Part shown: positions 50,927-59,189 of the stretch, piece after piece
Position numbering within the stretch: position 1 is the stretch's first letter
Layout: the number at the start of each line of letters is the position of its first letter
Notes under the pieces: generated by a model
Databases searched by the model: none
The model's input: the letters and a program-made list of their open reading frames with translations, nothing else
Told to the model about the DNA's origin: nothing
From: Hydrogenophaga sp.
GTDB lineage: Bacteria; Pseudomonadota; Gammaproteobacteria; Burkholderiales; Burkholderiaceae_C
Length of the DNA stretch: 64,000 nt
Assembly (NCBI RefSeq): GCF_019264445.1
Contig: NZ_JAHVAB010000058.1
Coordinates: forward strand, 110,962 to 174,961
Reading direction: 5' to 3'
Position numbers and translations under genes: made by a program

Positions 50927-51429
50927 GGCATCGGCGCATCGCGGCGCTGGATATCCCTCGGTGCCGCCGACGGCGCCATGAGCGTCGTGCGTTTGCCAAA
51001 CACCCAGGCCTGGTAACTGTTGGCCTGCTCAAAGTGCGCCCACCGAGATTCGAACCCGGTGCGTTTGATGGGAGTGCCCTTGGCCAGGCTGTAGATGCCC
51101 ACAATGCCACCTTGCCCGTCGCGAACCAGCCCCCAGGTGTCTCGTCCAGTCAGCGGGTCGATGGGTACGCGCCGAAGGTGGCGCTTCAAGCCAGGCACCC
51201 GGTTGTCTTTGAGGAGATCGTCGAGTTCTTTGGGTGGGGCGGCATGGTCGAGCAGCGCTTGTTGCAAACCGTTGCCGATGGTCAGCAAGTGCCGCTCAGC
51301 GTCTCTGCGCGACTCCGTCGCACCGATCTGAACAGCCGCGCTGCTGGCAGCGCCCGTCACGGCAACCGCCAGCAACAGCAGCAGGTAGGCGTACCCGCCC
51401 TGACGGCGTCGCGAATCACCAGTTTGCAT
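50914..51429 (-). CDS. Type II secretion/pseudopilin-like protein
   Basis: Protein of 171 residues with a prepilin-like N-terminus: a basic leader ending in GG, then a hydrophobic helix (YAYLLLLLAVAVTGAASSA). The usual Phe+1 and Glu+5 of prepilins are missing, so processing by prepilin peptidase is uncertain. The middle part (LTIGNGLQQALLDHAAPPKE) and DPLTGRDTWGLV resemble GspG-like pseudopilins. It overlaps the preceding pseudopilin gene by 14 bases. Third member of the minus-strand remnant of a type II secretion locus. Confidence 0.75.
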   Translation of the reverse strand: MQTGDSRRRQGGYAYLLLLLAVAVTGAASSAAVQIGATESRRDAERHLLTIGNGLQQALLDHAAPPKELDDLLKDNRVPGLKRHLRRVPIDPLTGRDTWGLVRDGQGGIVGIYSLAKGTPIKRTGFESRWAHFEQANSYQAWVFGKRTTLMAPSAAPRDIQRRDAPMPQLR

Positions 51430-51805
51430 ACATCGTGCCGTCCATCGCGGTATCCGGCGATCCACTGTGCAGGTCGTAGACCGTGCCTTCCAGGCCTTCC
51501 GGAGGAGGCAGAAACGTCCAGGTATCGGCGGACCCAGTGAGCGGGTCAACAGGGAGCGCGCGCAGGTATCGTTTGTCGACCAGCTCTTGCAAGGATTCCG
51601 GAAAACGTCCGTGGTCAGCCTGAAAGTGATCCAGCACCTGTCGCGTGGTGCGCAGGTTGTCGCGCAAAACTGCTTCCTGCGCGACGTCGACCCTTTGAAA
51701 GTAACGCGGTGCCACGAGCAACAGGAGCGTCGACACGATGGCCAGCACCACAAGCAGCTCAATGAGCGTGAATCCGCAAGGCTCACGTGGGTCGGCGTCT
51801 CGCAT
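51416..51805 (-). CDS. Type II secretion pseudopilin (GspG-like)
   Basis: Prepilin-like protein of 129 residues. Leader MRDADPREPCG, then the processed helix FTLIELLVVLAIVSTLLLLV with Phe+1 and Glu+5. The C-terminal part (LPVDPLTGSADTWTFLPPPE) is GspG-like but short. The ATG at 51805 has GGTGAG just upstream; an ATG at 51817 overlapping the previous stop is an alternative. It sits between two other prepilin-like genes. No assembly ATPase or platform gene follows. Confidence 0.82.
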   Translation of the reverse strand: MRDADPREPCGFTLIELLVVLAIVSTLLLLVAPRYFQRVDVAQEAVLRDNLRTTRQVLDHFQADHGRFPESLQELVDKRYLRALPVDPLTGSADTWTFLPPPEGLEGTVYDLHSGSPDTAMDGTMYANW

Positions 51806-51810
51806 GCTGC

Positions 51811-52275
51811 TCACCATTGGCGCAGCAGAGCGCCATTGAGTCCGCGCAGCGAGGAGCGTGAGTACACATCGTAGACGTCGCTGCCCTCTTGAGGGTCGTC
51901 TGCTTCGCTCGCGTAAGCGCGTTTCCCCCATGTTGTGGCTGCGTCGTCGCTCGAATCGCCGTGAAATGGATCGCGTGGCAGTCGGCGCAGAAATCGGAGC
52001 ATGTTCCGCTGGGGGTCACGCTGGTCTTCCACCCCGTCCACCAGCACGTCCAGCGTCGGTGGGTAACCGCTTGCGCCAACGTCTTTGCGCACGCGCCCTT
52101 CGTCGGTCGCGCGTTTGTAGTTGTCGATGGCGGTTCGGATGTCGCGCAGTGCAGCACGCAACTCTTGCTCTTTATGGCGTTGCACCTGAATCTGTGCAAC
52201 AGGCACCACCAGCGTGGCCAGCACGGCCAAGATGGCCAGGGTGACCATCAGCTCGATCAAGGTGAATCCGCGCAT
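51811..52275 (-). CDS. Type II secretion pseudopilin (GspG-like)
   Basis: Prepilin-like protein of 154 residues with a minimal leader MRG and a canonical helix [20 protein letters not shown] (Phe+1, Glu+5). The C-terminal region contains [12 protein letters not shown] and [11 protein letters not shown], as in GspG-type major pseudopilins, with a charged insertion. It starts 11 bases after the secretin stop and its own stop is close to the next prepilin-like start. Export and processing need a prepilin peptidase from elsewhere, probably the type IV pilus system. Confidence 0.84.
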   Translation of the reverse strand: MRGFTLIELMVTLAILAVLATLVVPVAQIQVQRHKEQELRAALRDIRTAIDNYKRATDEGRVRKDVGASGYPPTLDVLVDGVEDQRDPQRNMLRFLRRLPRDPFHGDSSDDAATTWGKRAYASEADDPQEGSDVYDVYSRSSLRGLNGALLRQW

Positions 52276-52286
52276 GGTGGCCGCAC

Positions 52287-53900
52287 TCAGGGATTGACCC
52301 GAACGCTCAGAGGCGCGGGCAATGTGTTGGCAAGGGCTGCCCCATCGACCCCCGTGGTCGCGGCGTTCAGCAATTCCAGTCTGGCCGTGCGGCCGGGGGC
52401 GCTGTTGGCACGCAGGCGCACGACAGCGAGCACGCCGCTGCCGGTGCTCCCGCGTTCTCCAGCGCGCTTGGCACTCATGAAAACTTGTCCTGCTGGGTCT
52501 ACGCGACTGGTGAAGGTCGTGTCCGCGCCATCGGACTTCAAGTAGCTTCCTTCCACCACGGAAATGACGCTCAGCGCACGGGCATCAAAGCCCATCGTGA
52601 CCGGCGCTGCCCCCACAGGTGCTTCGGACTGCAGGCCAACCATCACGTCGAATTCATCGCCCACGCGGATGTCGGTGGGCGCTTTCAAAGAGAACGTGGC
52701 GCCTGTAGCCACGGGCGATGCCACCGCAGGTTTCTCGGGCAAAGGTGCAATGCTCGAGGGTTGCGAGTTACCCGCTCCATTCGTTGGCGCTTGTTGCGTT
52801 TGTGTTGATTTGTCAGCAGCGTTTGGCGAGGGGTTGTTGGGCGCTGGGCCAGTCAGGGCGCCCAAGCGGTTCTCGGTGCCCGACTCGAAATCGATGATGT
52901 CTGCGCTGGGGCGCCGCACGTTGCGCAGAATTCGTGGGGTGATCGAGAGCACGATCTCCGTCTTGCTTGCGTCATCGCTTTGACTGCCAAAAAGACGCCC
53001 CACCACAGGAGCTTCGCCCAGGCCGGGCACCTTGTACGCGCTCCTTCGGTCTTCGTCGTTGATCAGTCCCGCGAGCACTTGGTTTTCGCCGTCCCTCAAG
53101 CGCAACACCGTTTGAGCGTTGCGTGTGCCGATCTGAAAAGCCACAGACCCCTGCTTGGTCTGCACCTGGCTGATGATGTTGCTCACCTCCAAAGCCACCT
53201 TGATCGCAACCTCTCCATCGAGATAAATGGTCGGCTCCACTTCCAGTTTCAGGCCGACATCGACGTAGTTGATCGATTCGGCGACGAATCCCGTCGCTGT
53301 GGATGTGGCCGTGATGTTGGGGACGCGTTCACCAATCAGGATCTTGGCTTTCTCCCGGTTGCGCGTGCGGATGCGCGGGTTGGCCAGGATGTTGGCATCG
53401 GTGTCGGTCTTTTTCGCATTGATGGTGAGTGCGCCGATGCCCGCACCAGTGGTGGTGCTGCGCAGGTCTGCCAGCGTCAAGGGGGAGCCGCTGGTGCGGG
53501 GCAGGGGCGTCAGGCTCAACTGATCTGGCCAGCGCACCCCGAGGTCCAGAAGTCGCGTGCGTTTGACCTCCACGATCTCGACTTCCAGCATCACCTCGGG
53601 TTCCGGCATGTCTTGCAGGGAAATCAGCCGGTCGACGACGGCGATGGCTTGCGGAGTGTCGCGAACGATGAGCAAGTTCAGCTTCTCGTCCACGACCACG
53701 TCCGTGGTCTTGAGCAAGGTCTTCAAGCTCGCCGCGACCAGCTTCGCCTCGGCGTTGCTCAAGTAGAAGCTTCTGATGCTCAGGGGCTGGTAGAGCCCGG
53801 CGCGGCCATTGGCAGTCGCGTGCTGCGCCTGCGCGTGCCCGGCGGCAGCACCGACGCTCTGGCTACCCCGGCCAACACCCTGACCATCGTCGCCCCTCAA
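52287..53900 (-). CDS. Secretin-cohesin protein, N-terminally truncated (probable pseudogene)
   Basis: Outer-membrane secretin of the GspD/MshL type without its beginning. Homologous sequence starts at about residue 36 ([20 protein letters not shown]). A short periplasmic domain and an apparently complete pore domain follow, ending with [20 protein letters not shown] and [15 protein letters not shown] Pro/Gln/Asn-rich linker then leads to a C-terminal cohesin-like domain (about 400-537, [19 protein letters not shown]). Missing are the signal peptide, the TPR/N0 region and the N1 region that such proteins carry, some 300 or more residues. The first 35 residues read as antisense noise, the frame begins with a TTG, and a stop lies nine codons further upstream. 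As it stands it cannot be exported. Confidence 0.8.
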   Translation of the reverse strand: MRGDDGQGVGRGSQSVGAAAGHAQAQHATANGRAGLYQPLSIRSFYLSNAEAKLVAASLKTLLKTTDVVVDEKLNLLIVRDTPQAIAVVDRLISLQDMPEPEVMLEVEIVEVKRTRLLDLGVRWPDQLSLTPLPRTSGSPLTLADLRSTTTGAGIGALTINAKKTDTDANILANPRIRTRNREKAKILIGERVPNITATSTATGFVAESINYVDVGLKLEVEPTIYLDGEVAIKVALEVSNIISQVQTKQGSVAFQIGTRNAQTVLRLRDGENQVLAGLINDEDRRSAYKVPGLGEAPVVGRLFGSQSDDASKTEIVLSITPRILRNVRRPSADIIDFESGTENRLGALTGPAPNNPSPNAADKSTQTQQAPTNGAGNSQPSSIAPLPEKPAVASPVATGATFSLKAPTDIRVGDEFDVMVGLQSEAPVGAAPVTMGFDARALSVISVVEGSYLKSDGADTTFTSRVDPAGQVFMSAKRAGERGSTGSGVLAVVRLRANSAPGRTARLELLNAATTGVDGAALANTLPAPLSVRVNP

Positions 53901-53903
53901 TAG
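53796..53903 (+). pseudogene. Possible 3' remnant of an unidentified plus-strand gene
   Basis: The plus strand opposite the non-homologous first codons of the secretin encodes a protein-like C-terminus, [20 protein letters not shown] followed by [11 protein letters not shown] and TAG at 53901-53903. GC at third positions is about 81 per cent over the last 32 codons. It may be the tail of a gene whose body was lost when the secretin was truncated. The product is not recognised, and a chance reading frame is possible. Confidence 0.35.
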
Positions 53904-54108
53904 CGTGGCCTGCCATTCACCCTGTCACACGTTTTTCAGTTTTTTGGAGGAGCACATGAAGCACCCACAGCGTTCGCACAACCGCATGAGCACCGTCACG
54001 CTCAGCATCAGCGGCACCAGCCGCAGCTACACCCTGAGCCAAGACGCCAGCGGCAAGCACCCATGCGTTAACCTCTGCTCGCCCTCAGACAACCTCGAAG
54101 GAGACCCC

Positions 54109-54504
54109 ATGCCCATCGATACCCTCAGCACCTGGCACGAGCTCGTCAAGACCCGCAACGTCAAAGGCCTGCGCGATCTGCTGGCCGAAGACGTGGTGTT
54201 TCATTCACCGGTGGTGCACACGCCGCAGACGGGCAGGGCGGTGACCACGCAATACCTGGCGGCGGCGTTTCAGGTGTTCTTCAACGAATCGTTCCAGTAT
54301 GTGCGCGAGCTGGTGGGGCCGCGTGACGCCGTGCTGGAGTTCCAGGTGGAGATCGATGGCATCACGGTGAATGGCGTTGACATGGTCCGCTGGAACGACG
54401 ACGGCCGCATTGTCGATTTCAAGGTGATGGTGCGCCCGCTGAAGGCGATCAACCTCATTCACCAGAAGATGGGCGCCATGCTGCAGGCGCACCAGCAGCA
54501 GTAG
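54109..54504 (+). CDS. NTF2-like (SnoaL-type) protein
   Basis: Small cone-fold protein of 131 residues in the nuclear transport factor 2/SnoaL superfamily. WHELVKTRNVKGLRDLLAED and VVFHSPVVHTPQTGRAVTTQ form the N-terminal part; DGITVNGVDMVRWNDDGRIV is the typical beta-sheet end. Some members are isomerases or hydrolases, others only bind ligands. The start has an excellent AAGGAGA site. The same frame is open further upstream and a second strong site, GGAGGAG, precedes an ATG at 53956, which would give 182 residues with a Ser/Thr-rich extension. It converges on the chromate transporter genes. Confidence 0.82.
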   Translation: MPIDTLSTWHELVKTRNVKGLRDLLAEDVVFHSPVVHTPQTGRAVTTQYLAAAFQVFFNESFQYVRELVGPRDAVLEFQVEIDGITVNGVDMVRWNDDGRIVDFKVMVRPLKAINLIHQKMGAMLQAHQQQ

Positions 54505-54508
54505 CGCT

Positions 54509-55102
54509 TCAGACCAGGCCGAGCGCGCCGAGCAGTGCGCCGGCGCCGATCATCCACAGCAGGTGGAGCTTGGTGCGCCACACCAGCAGCGTGGCGCACA
54601 CCGTCACCATCCACAGCGGCCAGTCGCGCGCGGGGTGGTCGTGCGAACCGGTAAGCAGCCAGCCGGTGGCGATCAGCAGTGCGATCACGATGGGGGCCAT
54701 GCCGGTCTTGAAGGCGCGCACTGCGCGCAGTTCCCGGTTCTGGTGTGCCCAGCGTGTGGCGGAGTACGTGAGCACCGAGGACGGCAGCAGGATCGCGACC
54801 ATGGTGACCAGCACACCGAGGAACGCCAGCGCCCAGGCCGACCAGCCCGCCGCCGGGCCACCCCCCGCATTCAGGCCCACGTTCCATCCCAGCACGGCCA
54901 CAAACAACACGTTGGGGCCAGGCGCGGCCTGAGAAAGGGCGATGGACGAGGTGAACTGCGCGTCGCTCAGCCAGCCGTTCTGGTAGACGAGGTAGCGGTG
55001 CATGTCGGGTGCGGTGGTGATGGCACCGCCCACCGCCAGCAGCGAGAGCGAGGCGAAGTGGGTGAAGAGGTCGAGCCAGTTGGCGGCGTTGGGCACCATC
55101 AT
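54509..55102 (-). CDS. Chromate transporter, C-terminal half (ChrA family)
   Basis: Membrane protein of 197 residues with about six hydrophobic segments, of the short-chain chromate ion transporter (CHR) family. The CHR motif region appears as FASLSLLAVGGAITTAPDMH, then SIALSQAAPGPNVLFVAVLG. It starts two bases after the stop of the homologous 55105-55734 gene, so the pair is an operon; in such short-chain systems two half-size proteins together correspond to one full-length ChrA. Two ATG codons in a row (55102 and 55099) are possible starts. The substrate could be chromate, sulfate or another oxyanion. Confidence 0.88.
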   Translation of the reverse strand: MMVPNAANWLDLFTHFASLSLLAVGGAITTAPDMHRYLVYQNGWLSDAQFTSSIALSQAAPGPNVLFVAVLGWNVGLNAGGGPAAGWSAWALAFLGVLVTMVAILLPSSVLTYSATRWAHQNRELRAVRAFKTGMAPIVIALLIATGWLLTGSHDHPARDWPLWMVTVCATLLVWRTKLHLLWMIGAGALLGALGLV

Positions 55103-55104
55103 GA

Positions 55105-55734
55105 TCAGGCCTCGCCCTTCTTCTGGCGGTCCGCGTCGACGTCGCTGAGCACGCGGTAGGCCCACAGGCAGGCACACCCGCCAATGCTGAGAAGCACCCA
55201 CAGCAGTGGCCAGCGCAGCAGTGCGATGGCGATGAACGTGAGCAGGGCCAGGCCCAAGCACACGCCCATGCCCATGGCGTTTTTGTCGAGCGCTGAAATC
55301 AGCTTGATGCCGGTGGCGGTCACCAGCCCGGCCGCCACGGCGCCCATGCCGCGCAAGGCGTTTTGGGCCACCGCGCTGTCGGCCACGCTGCCGTACAGCG
55401 CGGCGAGCAGCAGCACCAGCACCATGGGGGCGCTCAGCATGCCAGCCAGTGCGGCCAGGGCACCCGGCAGACCGAAGTAGCGGCCACCGATCATCATGGC
55501 GAGGTTGACCACATTGGGCCCCGGCATGATCTGCGCGACGGCCCAGTCTTCGACGAACTGCTCGCGCGTCATCCAGCGCTTTTTCTCGACCAGCTCCCGC
55601 TGCACCACCGCCAGCACACCGCCAAAGCCCTGAAGGGCCAGCCAGGTGAAGGAGACGAAGAGGTCGGTTTTGGACTGGGGGGCTTCCAGATGGGGCAGCT
55701 CGGCTGCGTCGGGCGGTGTGTGGGCGGGCGGCAT
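55105..55734 (-). CDS. Chromate transporter, N-terminal half (ChrA family)
   Basis: Membrane protein of 209 residues, partner of the next gene. The N-terminal CHR signature is LFVSFTWLALQGFGGVLAVV, with EDWAVAQIMPGPNVVNLAMM following. About six hydrophobic helices are visible, and a basic/acidic tail ends DRQKKGEA. The two halves are clearly related to each other (both carry Ala/Ser-Gln-x-x-PGPN) but diverged, which fits an old duplication. No chrB regulator is present. The upstream neighbour is an acetyltransferase gene on the same strand. Confidence 0.9.
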   Translation of the reverse strand: MPPAHTPPDAAELPHLEAPQSKTDLFVSFTWLALQGFGGVLAVVQRELVEKKRWMTREQFVEDWAVAQIMPGPNVVNLAMMIGGRYFGLPGALAALAGMLSAPMVLVLLLAALYGSVADSAVAQNALRGMGAVAAGLVTATGIKLISALDKNAMGMGVCLGLALLTFIAIALLRWPLLWVLLSIGGCACLWAYRVLSDVDADRQKKGEA

Positions 55735-55749
55735 GCCGGAATTATCGGC

Positions 55750-56262
55750 TTACAGCGTCAGCTCCCATGTCTCGCCCACCAGGTGCTGCCCATAGCTGTG
55801 GTGGGCTTCGCTGTGCACGAGTGCGAAGCCGCGCCGGGCGTAGATGGCGCGCGCAGCGGACAGGATGCTGTTGGTCCAGAGCACCATCTTGCGGTAGCCC
55901 TTGGCGCGGGCGAAGGCCAGGCATTCGTCGGTGAGTCGCCCGCCCAGGCCCAGCCCACGTGCGGCGGGGCTGAGGATGAGCAGGCGCAACTGGGCCTCGG
56001 TGGCACTTTTGCGCACCACAAACACCGAGCCCACGCGTTCGCCGTTCAGCTCGGCGATCCAGCCGCGCTCCCAGGCCGGGTCGTGCTGGCGAATCATTCC
56101 CGCAACGATTTCTGCCACCAGGGCTTCGAACTCGCTGTTCCAGCCGTACTCGCGGGCATAGATCTCGCCATGCTGCTGCACCACCCAGCCCATGTCGCCC
56201 GGGCGCACGCCGCGCAGCTGAACGGGGTCAAGTGCCTCGCGGCCGTCGGGGGTATGACTCAT
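55750..56262 (-). CDS. GNAT family N-acetyltransferase
   Basis: Acetyltransferase of 170 residues; the acceptor is unknown. The acetyl-CoA-binding A motif is LRLLILSPAARGLGLGGRLT at about 91-110. Motif B is seen in ARAIYARRGFALVHSEAHHS, and GSVFVVRKSATEAQ is the preceding strand. The ATG at 56262 is used; a GTG three codons upstream would reduce the distance to the response regulator stop to a few bases. It is on the same strand as the response regulator and histidine kinase genes and probably in one operon with them. Confidence 0.87.
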   Translation of the reverse strand: MSHTPDGREALDPVQLRGVRPGDMGWVVQQHGEIYAREYGWNSEFEALVAEIVAGMIRQHDPAWERGWIAELNGERVGSVFVVRKSATEAQLRLLILSPAARGLGLGGRLTDECLAFARAKGYRKMVLWTNSILSAARAIYARRGFALVHSEAHHSYGQHLVGETWELTL

Positions 56263-56274
56263 GGCTGCCACGCA

Positions 56275-56661
56275 TCAGGTCGCGTCCAGCATGTCCCGGA
56301 CGCGCTCTCGCGTCAGCGGCTTGGTCACGAAGCCTTGAATCAAGGGCATGTCGCTCGCTCGCAGCCTGTCTTGCGGTGCGTCCGAGGAGGTGAGCATCAT
56401 CACGAGCATGGACGGCTTGTGCTGCAGCACGGGCTGTGCGAGCCGGGCGAACTCGAAGCCGTCCATTTGCGGCATGTTGATGTCGAGAAACAGGCAGGTG
56501 GGGGTCTCCAGCTCATCGGAGCGCACGAAGTCGAGGGCGTCCTGGGCGCGTTCGAACACCAGCACGTCGCCCGTGAAGCCGGCGCGGCGGATCATGATCT
56601 CGTGATAGACGTTGTCGGCCTCGTTGTCGTCGACCAGGATGAAGCGTTGCGGAGCGAACAT
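56275..56661 (-). CDS. Single-domain response regulator
   Basis: CheY-like receiver domain alone, 128 residues. The phospho-acceptor Asp60 is in CLFLDINMPQMDG; the acidic pair Asp11/Asp12 is in LVDDNEAD; the Thr/Ser is in MMLTSSDAP and the Lys in GFVTKPLTR. There is no output domain, so it must act through a protein partner, possibly as part of a phosphorelay. It lies nine bases downstream of the histidine kinase gene and is its presumed partner. Confidence 0.92.
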   Translation of the reverse strand: MFAPQRFILVDDNEADNVYHEIMIRRAGFTGDVLVFERAQDALDFVRSDELETPTCLFLDINMPQMDGFEFARLAQPVLQHKPSMLVMMLTSSDAPQDRLRASDMPLIQGFVTKPLTRERVRDMLDAT

Positions 56662-56670
56662 GGCCGGGCC

Positions 56671-58293
56671 TCAGGAGGGCGTGCCGTGCGGCACAGGCAG
56701 GTGCAGGGTGAAGCGGCTGCCTTCGCCGGGCACCGAGTGCACCGAGAGGTGGCCACCGTGCAGGGCCGCAATCCGGCGGCAGATGGAGAGCCCCAGGCCG
56801 GAGCCATCGTGTGTCTTTCGGGTGTGCAGCCGTTTGAACATGTCGAAGATGCTGGCCTGGTGCTCGGGTGAAATGCCGATGCCGTTGTCTTCCACGTGAA
56901 TCTGGTCAAAACCGTTCTGCCGCGTGGCGCTCACCCGCACCGCAGGAGCCACCTGCGGCTGCGCAAACTTGATGGCATTGGCGATGAGGTTTTGCAGCGC
57001 GATGCGCAGCAGGGCTTCGTCGGCTTGCACGGTGGGCATGGGCTCCAGCTCGATCCGGGCCTGTGCCTGCGTGAGGGCGGCGGTGAGGTCGTCGCGCACC
57101 TGTTCGGCCAGCGCGGCCATGTCCACCGGGCCGCTGGCGAGCGCGTGGCGCTCCAGGCGCACGTAGCGCAGCAGGCTGTCCAGCAGGCTTGCCATGCGCA
57201 GACCCCCAGCGCGCACAAAGCCCAGGTAGCGCCGTGCGGGTGGAGGCATGTCCTGGGCGTGGTCGGCCTCCAGCAGCGAGGTGAAGTTGTTGATGGAGTT
57301 GATCGGCTCGCGCAGGTCGTGCGACATGATGTGGATGAAACGCTCCTGCTCCAGCGTCTTTTTCTCCAGCTGAACGATGGTCTCACCCAGCAGCCGCTCC
57401 TTGTTCTTGAGCTCCTGGATGTCACGCCCGCGCATGACCACCCCGACGACCTCGTTGCCCGCACCGCGCACCGGCAGCAGGGCCACCTCCATGTGGCGCG
57501 TCCCGGCGACCTTGAACTGGGACTGGCGCTGGTAGATCACGGTCTCGCCGGCCATGGCGCGGGCCATCTGCGCCTCGACCATGTTGTGGTACGTGGCATC
57601 GCCCAGGCGCTCTTTCACGGTCAGGCCGATGACCTCTTCGCGCGTGCAGCCGATGTAGTTCAGGTAGGTCTGGTTGACGTGCCGGTACACGCCGTCTGCA
57701 TCGATATAGGCCTGCAGGTCCAGGCCTGCGGCGGCCATGGCGGTGAGTTCTTCGTGTTCCTGTCTGGCTGCGTGGGCGGTGCGCGCGGCTTCGACCTGGC
57801 GCGCTTTCTCGTGTTCGAGCAGCGTGGCCACCAGGGCAGAGAGGCGGCTCAGGGCGTCGAGCTGCACCGAATGCAGCTGGCGCGCCATCTGGTCGACCAC
57901 GCAGACCGTGCCCAGCGCAAAGCCATCGCCCGTGACGATGGGGGCGCCTGCGTAAAAGCGCACGTTGGTGGGTCCGGTGACGAGCGGATGGTCCTGGAAG
58001 CGGGCGTCCTGCACCATGTTCTCCACCACCATGACCTTGTCCTGGTCGAGGATGGCGTGTGAGCAGAAGGCGAGTTCGCGCGCCGTCTCGGTCACGTCCA
58101 CCCCGATGCGGGACTTGAACCATTGCCTGTCGCGGTCGATGAGGGTGATCAACGCCACGGGGGTGCCGCAGATCACCTGGGCCAGTGCCGAGATATCGTC
58201 AAAGGCCTTCTGGGGCAGGGTGTCGAGCACGCACAGGCCACGCAGCCGGGCCAGGCGTTGTTCCTCGTTGGGCGGAAGGGGAGCTGTCTGCAT
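56671..58293 (-). CDS. GAF-PAS sensor histidine kinase
   Basis: Soluble sensor kinase of 540 residues with no membrane segments. A GAF domain covers about 20-165 (ELAFCSHAILDQDKVMVVEN, VRFYAGAPIVTGDGFALGTV). A PAS domain follows at about 185-305 (HVNQTYLNYIGCTREEVIGL). The dimerisation domain has the phospho-histidine in FIHIMSHDLREPINSINNF. The ATPase domain shows N box NLIANAIKFAQ, G1 VEDNGIGIS and G2 DGSGLGLSICR. The ATG at 58293 is chosen over a much longer open frame upstream because MQTAPLPPNEEQRLARL is the usual N-terminus of such GAF proteins. The signal is unknown. Confidence 0.9.
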   Translation of the reverse strand: MQTAPLPPNEEQRLARLRGLCVLDTLPQKAFDDISALAQVICGTPVALITLIDRDRQWFKSRIGVDVTETARELAFCSHAILDQDKVMVVENMVQDARFQDHPLVTGPTNVRFYAGAPIVTGDGFALGTVCVVDQMARQLHSVQLDALSRLSALVATLLEHEKARQVEAARTAHAARQEHEELTAMAAAGLDLQAYIDADGVYRHVNQTYLNYIGCTREEVIGLTVKERLGDATYHNMVEAQMARAMAGETVIYQRQSQFKVAGTRHMEVALLPVRGAGNEVVGVVMRGRDIQELKNKERLLGETIVQLEKKTLEQERFIHIMSHDLREPINSINNFTSLLEADHAQDMPPPARRYLGFVRAGGLRMASLLDSLLRYVRLERHALASGPVDMAALAEQVRDDLTAALTQAQARIELEPMPTVQADEALLRIALQNLIANAIKFAQPQVAPAVRVSATRQNGFDQIHVEDNGIGISPEHQASIFDMFKRLHTRKTHDGSGLGLSICRRIAALHGGHLSVHSVPGEGSRFTLHLPVPHGTPS

Positions 58294-58421
58294 GCGGGCC
58301 GTGGCGGGACGAAGCGAGGGAGTCCATGATTGCACAGCCGCGCCCGCGCCGGGGGGTGCCGGGCGCACCTTTGCGCGTGAATGGGCAGTACAGCACGCGA
58401 TTCCGTCACGCTGGCGCCCGT

Positions 58422-58437
58422 CGGGCCGGTTGGCCCG
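58422..58437 (-). terminator. Hairpin after the fabG-type gene
   Basis: Perfect 6-bp stem CGGGCC / GGCCCG with loop GGTT, six bases beyond the stop of the SDR gene on the minus strand. No T-run; weak as an intrinsic terminator. Confidence 0.35.
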
Positions 58438-58442
58438 TCGCT

Positions 58443-59186
58443 TCAAACCGACATGCCGCCCGAGACTTCGATGACGGCGCCGTTGATGTAGCTGGCCTCG
58501 TCGCTGGCCAGGAAGGCATAGACATTGGCGATTTCCTCGGGCCTGCCCAGGCGGTGCAGCGGCACGCGTTGCTCCATTTCGGCGATGACCTTGGCCGGGA
58601 TCGTGTCCAGGATCGGGGTCGCGATGAAGCCCGGTGCCACGGCATTCACGCGCACGCCCTTGGGACCCAGTTCGCGGCTCCAGGTTTTGGTGAAGCCGAT
58701 CACACCGAATTTGCTGGCCGCGTAGTTGGTCTGCCCGAAGTTGCCGTAAATGCCCACGACCGACGAGGCGTTGAGGATCACGCCGCTGCCTTGCGCGGTC
58801 ATGGTGTCGACCACGGCCTGTGCGCAATGGAAGACGCCGCGCAGGTTGACATCGATCACGCGGTCAAACTGCTCCAGCGTCATCTTCTGCAAGCGTGCGT
58901 CCTGCGTGATGCCGGCGTTGTTCACCAGCACATCGATGCGGCCACAGCGCGCCTTCACCTGGGCGACCACGGCATCCACCATGTCGCGCTGGGTCACGTC
59001 CATCACGAAGCCCAAGGCCGTGGCGCCCAGGGCCTCGCACTGCTGCACGGCGCTGTCCACCGCATCCTGACGGATGTCGCAGACGATCACGGTGGCGCCT
59101 TCCTGCGCAAACTTGATGGCGGTGGCCAGGCCAATGCCTTGCGCGCCGCCGGTGATGAGGCTGATTTTTCCCTGCAGTCGTCTCAT
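58443..59186 (-). CDS. SDR family oxidoreductase (FabG-like, 3-oxoacyl/acetoacetyl-CoA reductase type)
   Basis: Classical short-chain dehydrogenase/reductase, 247 residues. Cofactor motif TGGAQGIG at 12-19; NNAG at about 89-92; catalytic Ser in LNASSVVG and Tyr/Lys in YAASKFGV near 156-160; C-terminal SGG motif (IEVSGGMSV). Asp after the second strand (IVCDI) suggests preference for NAD(H). Its position three bases after the FadB-type gene suggests 3-hydroxyacyl-CoA work in fatty-acid breakdown or polyester metabolism more than fatty-acid synthesis; the substrate remains uncertain. Confidence 0.87.
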   Translation of the reverse strand: MRRLQGKISLITGGAQGIGLATAIKFAQEGATVIVCDIRQDAVDSAVQQCEALGATALGFVMDVTQRDMVDAVVAQVKARCGRIDVLVNNAGITQDARLQKMTLEQFDRVIDVNLRGVFHCAQAVVDTMTAQGSGVILNASSVVGIYGNFGQTNYAASKFGVIGFTKTWSRELGPKGVRVNAVAPGFIATPILDTIPAKVIAEMEQRVPLHRLGRPEEIANVYAFLASDEASYINGAVIEVSGGMSV

Positions 59187-59189
59187 GGT

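Noticed and set aside
54509..55734. Frameshifted single chromate transporter gene
   Set aside because: Both halves have their own start codons and a full CHR-type N-terminal motif; two-gene short-chain chromate transporters are a known arrangement.
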